DNA of 5,081 nt, from positions 1 to 5,081 of the forward strand of contig JAQSDS010000153.1 of NCBI GenBank assembly GCA_029946045.1, written 5' to 3'. How positions within the stretch are numbered: the stretch's first letter is position 1; each line of letters opens with the position of its first letter. Below the pieces are notes generated by a model that worked only from the letters and a program-made list of their open reading frames with translations, did no database searches and had not been told where the DNA came from. The translations under genes and the position numbers were made by a program. This DNA comes from Rhodoferax sp. (lineage in GTDB: Bacteria; Pseudomonadota; Gammaproteobacteria; Burkholderiales; Burkholderiaceae_C). Shown here one piece after another: positions 1 to 4,450 of this stretch.

Positions 1-174
1 GTGCTTTATCGGCTCGAAGACATAGAGGCGTTTGAAGTGGCCAGTCTGAAAGGCATCTTTGTTGAACATTGCAATGGCCAAAACTCAGTGGACTCGAGCA
101 GCCTGGAATTGGCGTTAGCACGCAACGATACGCAATCACCTGCACGGACCAGCAACTACCTGCTGGACGTCTGA
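1..174 (+). CDS. C-terminal part of a small MerR/excisionase-like HTH protein (5' end outside window)
   Basis: The frame is open from base 1 to a TGA at 172-174 and gives 57 residues. It begins with V-L-Y-R-L-E-D-I-E-A-F-E, which matches the end of the HTH_17-type winged-helix core in the complete gene at 2455-2667 (VLYRLREIEEFE). The DNA-binding helices must therefore lie upstream of the window. The remaining 40 or so residues are polar, have no motif I recognise, and do not resemble the tail of the other paralogue. The GTG at base 1 falls inside the conserved core, so I do not read it as a start. The family is typically a small DNA-binding regulator or excisionase; the specific role is unknown. 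It is followed, 76 bp downstream, by a second HTH gene in the same direction. Confidence 0.6.
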   Translation: MLYRLEDIEAFEVASLKGIFVEHCNGQNSVDSSSLELALARNDTQSPARTSNYLLDV

Positions 175-250
175 GATGCCGTGAATTTCAATACTTGCAC
201 TTGCCCTCGCTTGCTTTCAGAGGCTTTTCACCACCCAAAAGGAACCCGCC

Positions 251-529
251 ATGCTTCAGGCTGAAAACGTCACCACCGGTAAGATCCCCCTCACCACAGA
301 GCGCCGACACCGCGTAACCCAAGAGCAGACTGTGCGCGATGTCCCGGAAATCAAACTGGCACTGCTGACAGAACAAGAACTTGCAGAGCGCTGGCGCATG
401 AGCATCCGCACGCTTCAAGGCTGGCGTCAACGAAAAACCGGCCCGAACTTCATCAAGATCCGAGGTCAAGCCGTTCGATACCGTCCCAACGCGCAGACAG
501 GAGCTGGCGTACCAGAGAAGATCCCTTAA
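251..529 (+). CDS. HTH_17-type DNA-binding protein, truncated after its core by an IS21 fragment
   Basis: The protein is 92 aa and starts at ATG 251, preceded by a good ribosome site (AAAAGGA, 237-243). Residues 1-36 form a polar leader. Residues 38-78 carry the winged-helix HTH core: LLTEQELAERWRMS, then RTLQGWRQ, then GPNFIKIRGQAVRYR. This parallels LSQKHLAARWRVA...LGPQYLKINGRVLYR in the gene at 2455. After Arg78 (codon ends at 484) the expected R-x-x-D/E-I-E-x-F/W-E helix is missing and is replaced by 14 unrelated residues. In the overlapping frame, transposase homology begins at about the same base. I therefore read this as a regulator gene cut by recombination, not a natural short form. 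Whether the truncated protein still folds or binds DNA is unknown. Family call is by motif comparison within the window. Confidence 0.6.
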   Translation: MLQAENVTTGKIPLTTERRHRVTQEQTVRDVPEIKLALLTEQELAERWRMSIRTLQGWRQRKTGPNFIKIRGQAVRYRPNAQTGAGVPEKIP

Positions 530-1368
530 GTGCTGTCTGGGACAGCGAAGTGGTTCCTCTACTGCGAGCCGATGTCAGACTCAATGCCGTCACCCTACTG
601 GAAGAACTTCAGCGCCGTTACCCCGGCCAGTGGGGCCAGAGTGTTTTGCGCACCCTGCAACGCAGAATTCGGCTATGGCGCACCCAGTTCGGAGCCGAGC
701 GCGAGGTCTACTTCGCTCAGGAACACCCGCCTGGGCGCATGGGCCTGTCGGACTTCACCGTGGCCGACGAATTACAAGTGGAGATTGGCGGTGCGCCATT
801 CCCCCACCGGCTGTACCAATTCGCCTTGGCGCATTCGGGCTGGCGTCACGCCACGGTCGTCACCACCGGCGAGAGTTTCATCGCGTTGTCCACCGGTCTG
901 CAAGCTGCCCTGTGGGCCTTGGGCGGCGTACCCGAAGAGCACCGCACCGACAGCCTGTCAGCTGCGTTCAACAACCTAGCCGAGCAAGAGGAGCTTACCC
1001 AGCGTTACACCGACCTGTGCCGCCACTACGGTCTGCGGGCAAGCCGCTGCAATCCGGGCCAGTCCAATGAGAACGGCTCCATCGAATCGCGCCACGACTC
1101 CCTGAAGACCGCACTGGACCAGGCTTTGCGCCTGCGTGCCAGCCGGTGTTTCGATAGCCAAAGCGACTACGAAACGTTTGTCGCCACCATCGTGCAGCGA
1201 TTCAACAGCCGCGCCGCTAAATTCATGGTGGCTGAGCGGCCGATGCTCAAACCCTTGCCGGTGCGTCGCACAGCCGAGTTTGAAGAATTGCCAGCGCGGG
1301 TCAGCAAGTACGCCATCTTCACCATCAAGGGCGTGCTGTACAGCGCGCCGAGCCAGCTCATCGGTCAC
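485..1368 (+). mobile_element. Internal fragment of an IS21-family (IstA-like) transposase gene
   Basis: The reading frame that starts before 485 and continues through 1368 shows features known from IS21-family IstA transposases: WRTREDPLSAVWDSEVVPLL near 493-560, then TLLEELQRRYPG, HPPGRMGLSDFT, and ENGSIESRHDSLK. The DDE catalytic residues can be placed (numbering from GTG 550) at Asp68 in SDFT, Asp134 in RTDS and Glu179 in NGSIE. The usual N-terminal HTH domain is missing, as is most of the C-terminal beta-barrel domain, which stops after the YSAPSQLIGH motif. I see no terminal inverted repeats, no target duplication and no istB. The fragment is therefore a dead remnant wedged between a truncated regulator gene and unrelated DNA. 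Confidence 0.75.
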
Positions 1369-2082
1369 GAACCACCACTCATCACCCTGCATGAACTGAT
1401 CGGGGCCATCACCCACGACTTTTCGTTCCACGGTGGGCCGCAGGAAACCCAAACTGCTGGAGATGACCTTCGCCAAACCGTCGACGAATTGGACGATGAG
1501 CGTCATGCTGAAAATTTGAGTTATGGCCTGCCCCACATGTTTTGTCCAGACGATGCGTTTCATCTTCGCGAAGCGCATGCCCAAGAACTGCAAGACCGCG
1601 CACGGTACTGGGACCGCGCGCTGGCCATTGAGCACACCGGATGGACAGAAGCGGAGCTCAAGTCACGGCGCAACCAGGGGCGTTTACTTGAACTCAGCGC
1701 CCCAGCAACCATGACCACCCCGCACCGCAAGGCCTATCCAGCTGAGCAATTCATGCCGGAATTTGATACCGAACTGTTCCGATTATTGAACTGGCTTGCC
1801 AGCCGTTCGTGTTCAAAGTGGGCCACTCATCAATTCCTCTCGGGCTGGACAACCCAAAATAAGCAAGGTGAGGTGATCAACGGCTGGTCAGTGCTGGGAT
1901 TGCCGGATGCACCCGTAGATCATGAACCATTGACCGACCCGGTTTTCACAGGCGTTGGCAATCGCCCTGCGCTGATGCGGCCGGTGTACGCGCCACACAC
2001 GCCAAAGATCGCGCTGGTTGACGCCTTTGAAGCCTTTGCGGCGCAACGCCGCTTGGATTATGAACAGCGCGACGAAATCTAG
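550..2082 (+). CDS. Chimeric open frame: IS21 transposase core fused in frame to an unrelated C-terminal module
   Basis: This open frame is 510 aa from GTG 550, the first standard start after an in-frame stop at 262-264. Transposase-like sequence is readable in the same frame from about 493, so the gene's true start has been lost. Residues 1-273 are IS21-type transposase with a complete DDE set (Asp68, Asp134, Glu179). Residues 274-510 are not transposase (see the entry at 1369). Translation, if any, would rely on reinitiation: the HTH gene stops at 529, 20 bases before GTG 550, and only a weak GGGA precedes it. Transposition activity is very unlikely because both end domains and istB are absent. 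The frame being intact across the fusion could be chance (one in three) or recent. Most likely a pseudogene. Confidence 0.6.
   Translation: MVPLLRADVRLNAVTLLEELQRRYPGQWGQSVLRTLQRRIRLWRTQFGAEREVYFAQEHPPGRMGLSDFTVADELQVEIGGAPFPHRLYQFALAHSGWRHATVVTTGESFIALSTGLQAALWALGGVPEEHRTDSLSAAFNNLAEQEELTQRYTDLCRHYGLRASRCNPGQSNENGSIESRHDSLKTALDQALRLRASRCFDSQSDYETFVATIVQRFNSRAAKFMVAERPMLKPLPVRRTAEFEELPARVSKYAIFTIKGVLYSAPSQLIGHEPPLITLHELIGAITHDFSFHGGPQETQTAGDDLRQTVDELDDERHAENLSYGLPHMFCPDDAFHLREAHAQELQDRARYWDRALAIEHTGWTEAELKSRRNQGRLLELSAPATMTTPHRKAYPAEQFMPEFDTELFRLLNWLASRSCSKWATHQFLSGWTTQNKQGEVINGWSVLGLPDAPVDHEPLTDPVFTGVGNRPALMRPVYAPHTPKIALVDAFEAFAAQRRLDYEQRDEI
1369..2082 (+). other. Unidentified protein-coding module downstream of the transposase fragment, perhaps a 5'-truncated antitoxin-like gene
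   Basis: About 237 codons continue the transposase frame but have no IS21 character. Residues 274-318 of the fused protein include ELIGAITHDFSFHGGPQ and an acidic helix. Residues 325-400 include YGLPHMFCPDDAFHL and a helix ending in GWTEAELKSRRNQGRLLEL, followed by HRKAYPAEQF. The order of a wing-like NQGRLLEL, a YPAEQF motif, a leucine-rich helix and WATHQFLSGW faintly recalls the Xre/MbcA/ParS (DUF2384-type) antitoxins that pair with RES toxins. I cannot confirm that from memory. No in-frame ATG occurs before 1537, so the 5' end of this gene was probably lost when the transposase fragment became joined to it. It could also be two small pieces joined. Confidence 0.35.
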
Positions 2083-2260
2083 GACGATGAGTGATCGCGA
2101 AAGGCGCTGGCACATGGACGATGTGCCTGGCTAAGAGGCCCAAAACCACCCTTTTGCAGAGCCGTGCGAAATGCGGCGTAATGGAAAGCAAAAGAGCGTA
2201 ATCGGAGGTGGTGTGCTGCCAGAGGGCAAACGAATTTGGAGTAGCGTTCCCCGGTCCCGA
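2083..2260. other. Non-coding stretch between the chimeric ORF and repeat copy A
   Basis: I see no convincing gene in these 178 bases. Together with repeat copy A and the leader of the HTH gene, they make a 372-base gene-free interval. A 15-codon frame (ATG 2087 to TAA 2134) starts five bases after the chimeric ORF's stop and overlaps a perfect 7-bp stem-loop at 2109-2127. It could be the stub of a lost downstream partner gene, but it is too short to support. No T-run terminator follows the hairpin. The boundary with repeat copy A at 2261 is sharp. Confidence 0.4.
2109..2127. repeat. Perfect 7-bp inverted repeat (stem-loop)
   Basis: GGCACAT (2109-2115) and ATGTGCC (2121-2127) are exact reverse complements around a 5-base loop. 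The site lies just past the chimeric ORF's stop. No T-run follows on the plus strand, so it is not a standard intrinsic terminator. It could be an mRNA 3' structure or an old operator. Confidence 0.3.
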
Positions 2261-2390
2261 CTTGGCACAGCTAGATAGTGCGAAATCGCTCGTCGTTTCT
2301 CAGTGAAACCCAGCAACTTCAAGCCTCAATTTCATTAATTTGCGGACGGCGGTTTAATTCGCGAATCACACTTGAACCGGCGTCCGCAAA
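2261..2390. repeat. Direct repeat copy A, left border of the TAC cassette
   Basis: Bases 2261-2354 are identical, base for base, to 4238-4331 (94/94), and similarity continues with changes to about 2386. The left edge is sharp: the bases before 2261 and before 4238 are unrelated. Inside is a small hairpin (GTTTC 2295-2299, GAAAC 2305-2309, 5-base loop). The right end is a large stem-loop described separately. The copy ends 65 bases before the ATG of the HTH gene at 2455; copy B holds the same position before abiEi. Both copies have the same orientation and start 1,977 bp apart, so recombination between them would remove the HTH gene and the whole minus-strand operon. The repeat shows no coding potential I trust and no match to an element end that I recognise. 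Confidence 0.85.
2339..2390. repeat. Large imperfect stem-loop at the right end of repeat copy A
   Basis: The arms 2339-2357 and 2372-2390 pair over 19 positions: a perfect outer 10 bp (TTTGCGGACG with CGTCCGCAAA), a G-G mismatch at 2349/2380, then CGGTT/AACCG, a T-G wobble at 2355/2374, and two more pairs. The 14-base loop overlaps a palindrome, ATTCGCGAAT. Copy B keeps a comparable fold with different bases. This may be an operator, a folded single-strand recombination site or an RNA structure; the sequence alone does not decide. Confidence 0.65.
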
Positions 2391-2454
2391 TGGACTGATT
2401 GGCACCAGGGAAGCATTCATTGGGTCCCACCAATTTATCCGAAAGGACCGCAAC

Positions 2455-2667
2455 ATGGACACCGTGCACTTATCCCAAAAACACCTGGCGGCCAGATGGC
2501 GTGTTGCAGAAGCGACCTTGGAACGTTGGCGGAGCGATGACCTTGGCCCACAGTACTTAAAAATCAACGGCCGAGTGCTCTACCGCCTTCGTGAGATCGA
2601 AGAATTTGAAAATGCACGCCTGCGAGGAGTCGCATCAAATAGCGCCAAAGAGGGTCCTCAATCTTGA
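2455..2667 (+). CDS. Small HTH_17 (excisionase/AlpA-like) DNA-binding protein
   Basis: The protein is 70 aa. ATG 2455 is chosen because GAAAGGA lies at 2440-2446, whereas an upstream GTG at 2278 would place the start inside the direct repeat. Residues 4-52 are one winged-helix HTH domain: helix 1 LSQKHLAARWRV, recognition helix EATLERWRS, wing GPQYLKINGRVLYR, last helix LREIEEFENARL. The final 15 or so residues are a short polar tail. Proteins of this type act as small transcription regulators or as excisionases that bend DNA at attachment sites. Its position between the repeat-borne stem-loop and the TAC operon makes either role plausible. It converges on the SecB-like gene with 7 bases between stops, and an inverted repeat spans its last codons. 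It is related to the proteins at 1-174 and 251-529. Confidence 0.75.
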   Translation: MDTVHLSQKHLAARWRVAEATLERWRSDDLGPQYLKINGRVLYRLREIEEFENARLRGVASNSAKEGPQS

Positions 2668-2670
2668 GGA
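2655..2670. promoter_or_regulatory. Perfect inverted repeat TCCTCAA-N2-TTGAGGA at the convergent gene ends; candidate operator
   Basis: TCCTCAA (2655-2661) and TTGAGGA (2664-2670) are exact reverse complements with a 2-base spacer. The site covers the last codons and stop of the HTH gene and ends four bases before the SecB-like gene's stop. The core CCTCAA/TTGAGG also occurs with a 6-base spacer just upstream of the toxin start. As a terminator it is poor: five A's follow on the plus strand, and on the minus strand the T-run comes before the hairpin. A protein-binding site is the alternative. Confidence 0.4.
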
Positions 2671-2674
2671 AAAA

Positions 2675-3097
2675 TTAAAGACCTAACGGGAGCGCGCGTG
2701 CGTCGAGCCCCATAGACTGAAGCTCTCTGCGAAAATTAGTCATTGCAAGCGGATATACCTGAGCAACCAACATGTATTGATAAGGCTCTTGGACAAATCT
2801 TTCTTGCACGTGATTTTCAGTAATGTTCGCAGGGTATTCAAACTTCCCCTCATAAATCCCTAAAAATTCAGCACCTGATTGCTCACCGGTCAAATAGACT
2901 GCCTTTGCAGATATCTCAACTTTGACCAAGGCTTGAAGCCTAGACTGGTCAACTGTCGACACACCCAATCCAACTTCAATCGCTTGAGAAAAATCCAGCT
3001 TTAGCTCTTGCGGTGGCGAGGCAGAAACCTCATTCACCCCTGTGAATTTGATAGCTCGAAATGAAATCAAACGTGGGCGTTGCTCAATTACTTCCAT
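2675..3097 (-). CDS. SecB-like chaperone of a toxin-antitoxin-chaperone (TAC) module
   Basis: The protein is 140 aa. ATG at 3097-3095 is preceded by GGAGAG and overlaps the end of the MqsA-like gene by 10 bases, so translation is probably coupled. The sequence fits the SecB fold. It has alternating beta strands (residues 10-18, 38-48 and 56-70). It then has IYEGKFEYP and NITENHVQERF, and the C-terminal helix region YMLVAQVYPLAMTNFRRELQSMGLDARALPLGL (split here as residues 108-122 and 123-140). E. coli SecB is about 155 aa, and solitary TAC-linked SecB proteins are of similar size. In known TAC systems such as Mycobacterium tuberculosis HigBA-Rv1957, the chaperone binds a C-terminal segment of the antitoxin and helps it fold and neutralise the toxin. 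The operon position directly after an extended antitoxin supports that role here; general export function is less likely. The call is from pattern and context, with no search run. Confidence 0.75.
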   Translation of the reverse strand: MEVIEQRPRLISFRAIKFTGVNEVSASPPQELKLDFSQAIEVGLGVSTVDQSRLQALVKVEISAKAVYLTGEQSGAEFLGIYEGKFEYPANITENHVQERFVQEPYQYMLVAQVYPLAMTNFRRELQSMGLDARALPLGL

Positions 3098-3678
3098 TTA
3101 AGCTCTCCAAAAGTCTCTGCACTTGCACTTCCGGTTGAATATGAATGTGATTTTTCAATAGGCTTAAAACCGTTCCCGCCAAAATTTGCGAGAACTACGT
3201 TGTGATGTGACTTTAGAAAACTCACTTCTTTCACTGGAACTTTTGGCTTTTTAATTTCATTGGTTAGCCCGGATTGCTCAACCAACTCCCAGAAGGCACC
3301 AACGCTACGAGATACCAAGCGCAACAATTTGTCCATAGACTCCGCATGGGAAACATCATCGTTTTCGTACTTGCTAAATGCCACAGGTCCACCACCAAAA
3401 AGCTGGGCAGCAACTTTTTGGTTCAGTTCATATTTTTTTCTAATTGCGTAGATTTCTTCACCGCTCAGCAATCCGTCAAAGCGCTTTCTAGCAGCCAACA
3501 CAGATCGTTTGTTCACCCTGCTATCTTCGGCATTTACAAACTCCGACCCACAATCGCTGCACAGGCTCATTCTTGAGGCCACTTTGATTTCTTGATCCTT
3601 GTAAGGAAGCACAACAACCTCGGTCAACGGCTCAAATTCGCCATCACCACAAATTGGGCATGTATGTTTACTTTTCAT
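3088..3678 (-). CDS. mqsA: MqsA-like zinc-finger/HTH antitoxin with long C-terminal extension
   Basis: The protein is 196 aa. ATG at 3678-3676 follows a GAGGTG ribosome site, 11 bases after the toxin's stop. Residues 1-45 form a YgiT/MqsA-type zinc finger with CPIC (Cys7, Cys10) and CSDC (Cys40, Cys43). Residues 72-123 form an HTH whose FGGGPVAFSKYEND closely follows FGGG-VNAFSRYE of E. coli MqsA. The positions of E. coli Asn97 and Arg101, which contact DNA, appear as Val99 and Lys103, so operator preference may differ. E. coli MqsA is 131 aa; here about 60 further residues follow (137-196), including SFLKSHHNVVLANFGGNGF and ending in FGELKWK. Such extensions in TAC antitoxins act as chaperone-addiction segments bound by the SecB-like partner. 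The protein probably neutralises the upstream toxin and represses the operon. Confidence 0.85.
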   Translation of the reverse strand: MKSKHTCPICGDGEFEPLTEVVVLPYKDQEIKVASRMSLCSDCGSEFVNAEDSRVNKRSVLAARKRFDGLLSGEEIYAIRKKYELNQKVAAQLFGGGPVAFSKYENDDVSHAESMDKLLRLVSRSVGAFWELVEQSGLTNEIKKPKVPVKEVSFLKSHHNVVLANFGGNGFKPIEKSHSYSTGSASAETFGELKWK

Positions 3679-3689
3679 ACTTCACCTCA

Positions 3690-4100
3690 TTAACTTAAAT
3701 GACAGGACACGGTCAAAACAACGGCCCCTGATACGCTTATCGCAAATTTCAAAAAGTACTCATAAGAGTAATGGCGGTTCGCGTGTGGAACCCACTCAGA
3801 TCGCACGATTGAGTAAGAGTCACAAGCCGCCCAATGGTTTTTTCCATTTTCACACCACTCAGAGTCTCTGAAATTAGCTGTTTTTAGATCTCGGATGAGG
3901 TCCGCGACATCATCCACATCCCAACAAAGTGACATGACATCTTGGTTGCACTTCCTTGTCCACAGCGCGACGCCATCTCCAGTGGACGACAGGCTTTGGA
4001 CTCTTGACAGGTCATACAGCGGCCCTGGAGCAATCTTCTGGGCCGTCCCGTCAAAGTCAGGATGTCCACTGTACTCCGAAATCACGCGAAAATTTACCAT
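3690..4100 (-). CDS. mqsR: Divergent MqsR-like toxin (RelE-superfamily fold, presumed mRNA interferase)
   Basis: The protein is 136 aa. ATG at 4100-4098 has GAGGA (complement of 4110-4114) nine bases before it. It is first in a three-gene operon and precedes an MqsA-like antitoxin, as mqsR does in E. coli. From residue 28 on it can be laid along E. coli MqsR (98 aa): LSRVQSL with LSQVKKL, WDVDDVADLIRDL with LDFDGMCNVIIGL, NFRDSE with DFYKSM, HWAACDSY with IWQDVY, and a final YFLKFAISVSGAVVLTVS strand pair with VYLKITVIHDVLIVSF. About 27 extra residues form the N-terminus. By this alignment, done from memory, catalytic Lys56 and Gln68 of E. coli MqsR correspond to Asp79 and Ala91. The enzyme may thus be inactive, use other residues, or have another target. 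Toxin identity is inferred from synteny plus weak similarity. Confidence 0.65.
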   Translation of the reverse strand: MVNFRVISEYSGHPDFDGTAQKIAPGPLYDLSRVQSLSSTGDGVALWTRKCNQDVMSLCWDVDDVADLIRDLKTANFRDSEWCENGKNHWAACDSYSIVRSEWVPHANRHYSYEYFLKFAISVSGAVVLTVSCHLS

Positions 4101-4110
4101 CGTGGTAATT

Positions 4111-4128
4111 CCTCAACAAATTTTGAGG
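4111..4128 (-). promoter_or_regulatory. Inverted repeat CCTCAA-N6-TTGAGG before the toxin start; candidate antitoxin operator
   Basis: CCTCAA (4111-4116) and TTGAGG (4123-4128) are exact reverse complements around six bases. The site begins 11 bases upstream of the toxin's first base and overlaps its ribosome site, where binding would block expression. MqsA proteins autorepress by binding palindromes ahead of mqsR; the E. coli palindrome (AACCT-N3-AGGTT) differs from this one, in line with the changed recognition residues. The same half-sites recur at 2655-2670. Confidence 0.45.
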
Positions 4129-4139
4129 GGGTATGACTT

Positions 4140-4168
4140 TTTATACAGCATCAAGACCTCCGTTGTAA
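4140..4168 (-). promoter_or_regulatory. Possible sigma-70-type promoter for the TAC operon
   Basis: Read on the minus strand, a good -10 box TATAAA (4145-4140) lies 17 bases after a weak -35 box TTACAA (4168-4163, three of six consensus bases). Transcription would begin near the 4111-4128 inverted repeat, about 30 bases ahead of the toxin start, so that repeat would sit in or next to the start site. The -10 is convincing; the -35 is not. Confidence 0.35.
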
Positions 4169-4237
4169 CTTGCCATAAGGATGAGCAAATGTAGCCGACT
4201 GAAACCTCACCACGAGTCGTCATCGATGCCGTAACGC

Positions 4238-4366
4238 CTTGGCACAGCTAGATAGTGCGAAATCGCTCGTCGTTTCTCAGTGAAACCCAGCAACTTCAAG
4301 CCTCAATTTCATTAATTTGCGGACGGCGGTTCAATTACGTGAATCCCCCTTGAATCCGCGTCCGTA
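4238..4366. repeat. Direct repeat copy B, right border of the TAC cassette
   Basis: Bases 4238-4331 equal 2261-2354 exactly. Beyond that the copy diverges by substitutions and one extra base, but still ends in a CGTCCG arm. It sits 84 bases before the abiEi start, as copy A sits 65 bases before the HTH gene. The internal GTTTC/GAAAC hairpin is present here too (4272-4276, 4282-4286). Perfect identity over 94 bp next to a diverged stem-loop points to recent duplication or recombination with an endpoint inside the stem-loop, or to homogenisation of one side only. Confidence 0.85.
4318..4366. repeat. Stem-loop at the right end of repeat copy B
   Basis: CGGACG (4320-4325) pairs with CGTCCG (4359-4364), CGG (4327-4329) with CCG (4356-4358), and TTCAA (4330-4334) with TTGAA (4350-4354). 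G4326 and T4355 bulge, and the loop is 15 bases. Relative to copy A, the T-G wobble has become a C-G pair and the G-G mismatch has been replaced by two bulges. The fold survives although the right half of the sequence has changed. Confidence 0.55.
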
Positions 4367-4450
4367 GTCCAAGAATGCACTCAAATCTGGGGGGATGACA
4401 CGTCGGGCAAGAAGCGGTAAAGTGCATGAAACTTCAATGAAAAAGCATCC

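Larger units (their letters stand above)
4169..4450. other. Divergent intergenic region between the TAC operon and abiEi
   Basis: This stretch completes a gene-free interval of 350 bases (4101-4450). It contains the upstream side of the TAC promoter, repeat copy B (4238-4366), and an 84-base leader before abiEi. I find no good plus-strand promoter in the leader: the boxes I tried within and after the repeat were poor. No RNA gene or further repeat is apparent. Confidence 0.4.

Noticed and set aside
194..214. Three CTTGC repeats upstream of the second HTH gene, as iterons
   Set aside because: The units are five bases long and irregularly spaced (6 and 10 bases), which is expected by chance.
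976..1635. 219-codon open frame on the minus strand
   Set aside because: It lies wholly antisense to the transposase motifs and the rest of the chimeric ORF, shows no recognisable motif, and is best explained by high G+C coding DNA.
2087..2134. 15-codon gene after the chimeric ORF
   Set aside because: It is too short, lacks a clear ribosome site and overlaps a stem-loop; it is mentioned only as a possible stub.
2261..2390. Integron attC site
   Set aside because: The stem-loop and cassette-like spacing suggested it, but I find no paired RYYYAAC and GTTRRRY ends and no integrase gene, and the identical part lies outside the hairpin.
2278..2454. Longer version of the 70-aa HTH gene from GTG 2278
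   Set aside because: The extra codons run through the direct repeat and stem-loop and have no ribosome site, whereas ATG 2455 has GAAAGGA and begins right at the HTH domain.
2655..2670. Intrinsic terminator between the convergent genes
   Set aside because: No T-run follows the short hairpin on either strand, and the loop left after full pairing would be only two bases.
3260..3576. Plus-strand open frames opposite the MqsA-like gene
   Set aside because: They are antisense to a gene with clear zinc-finger and HTH motifs and have no features of their own.
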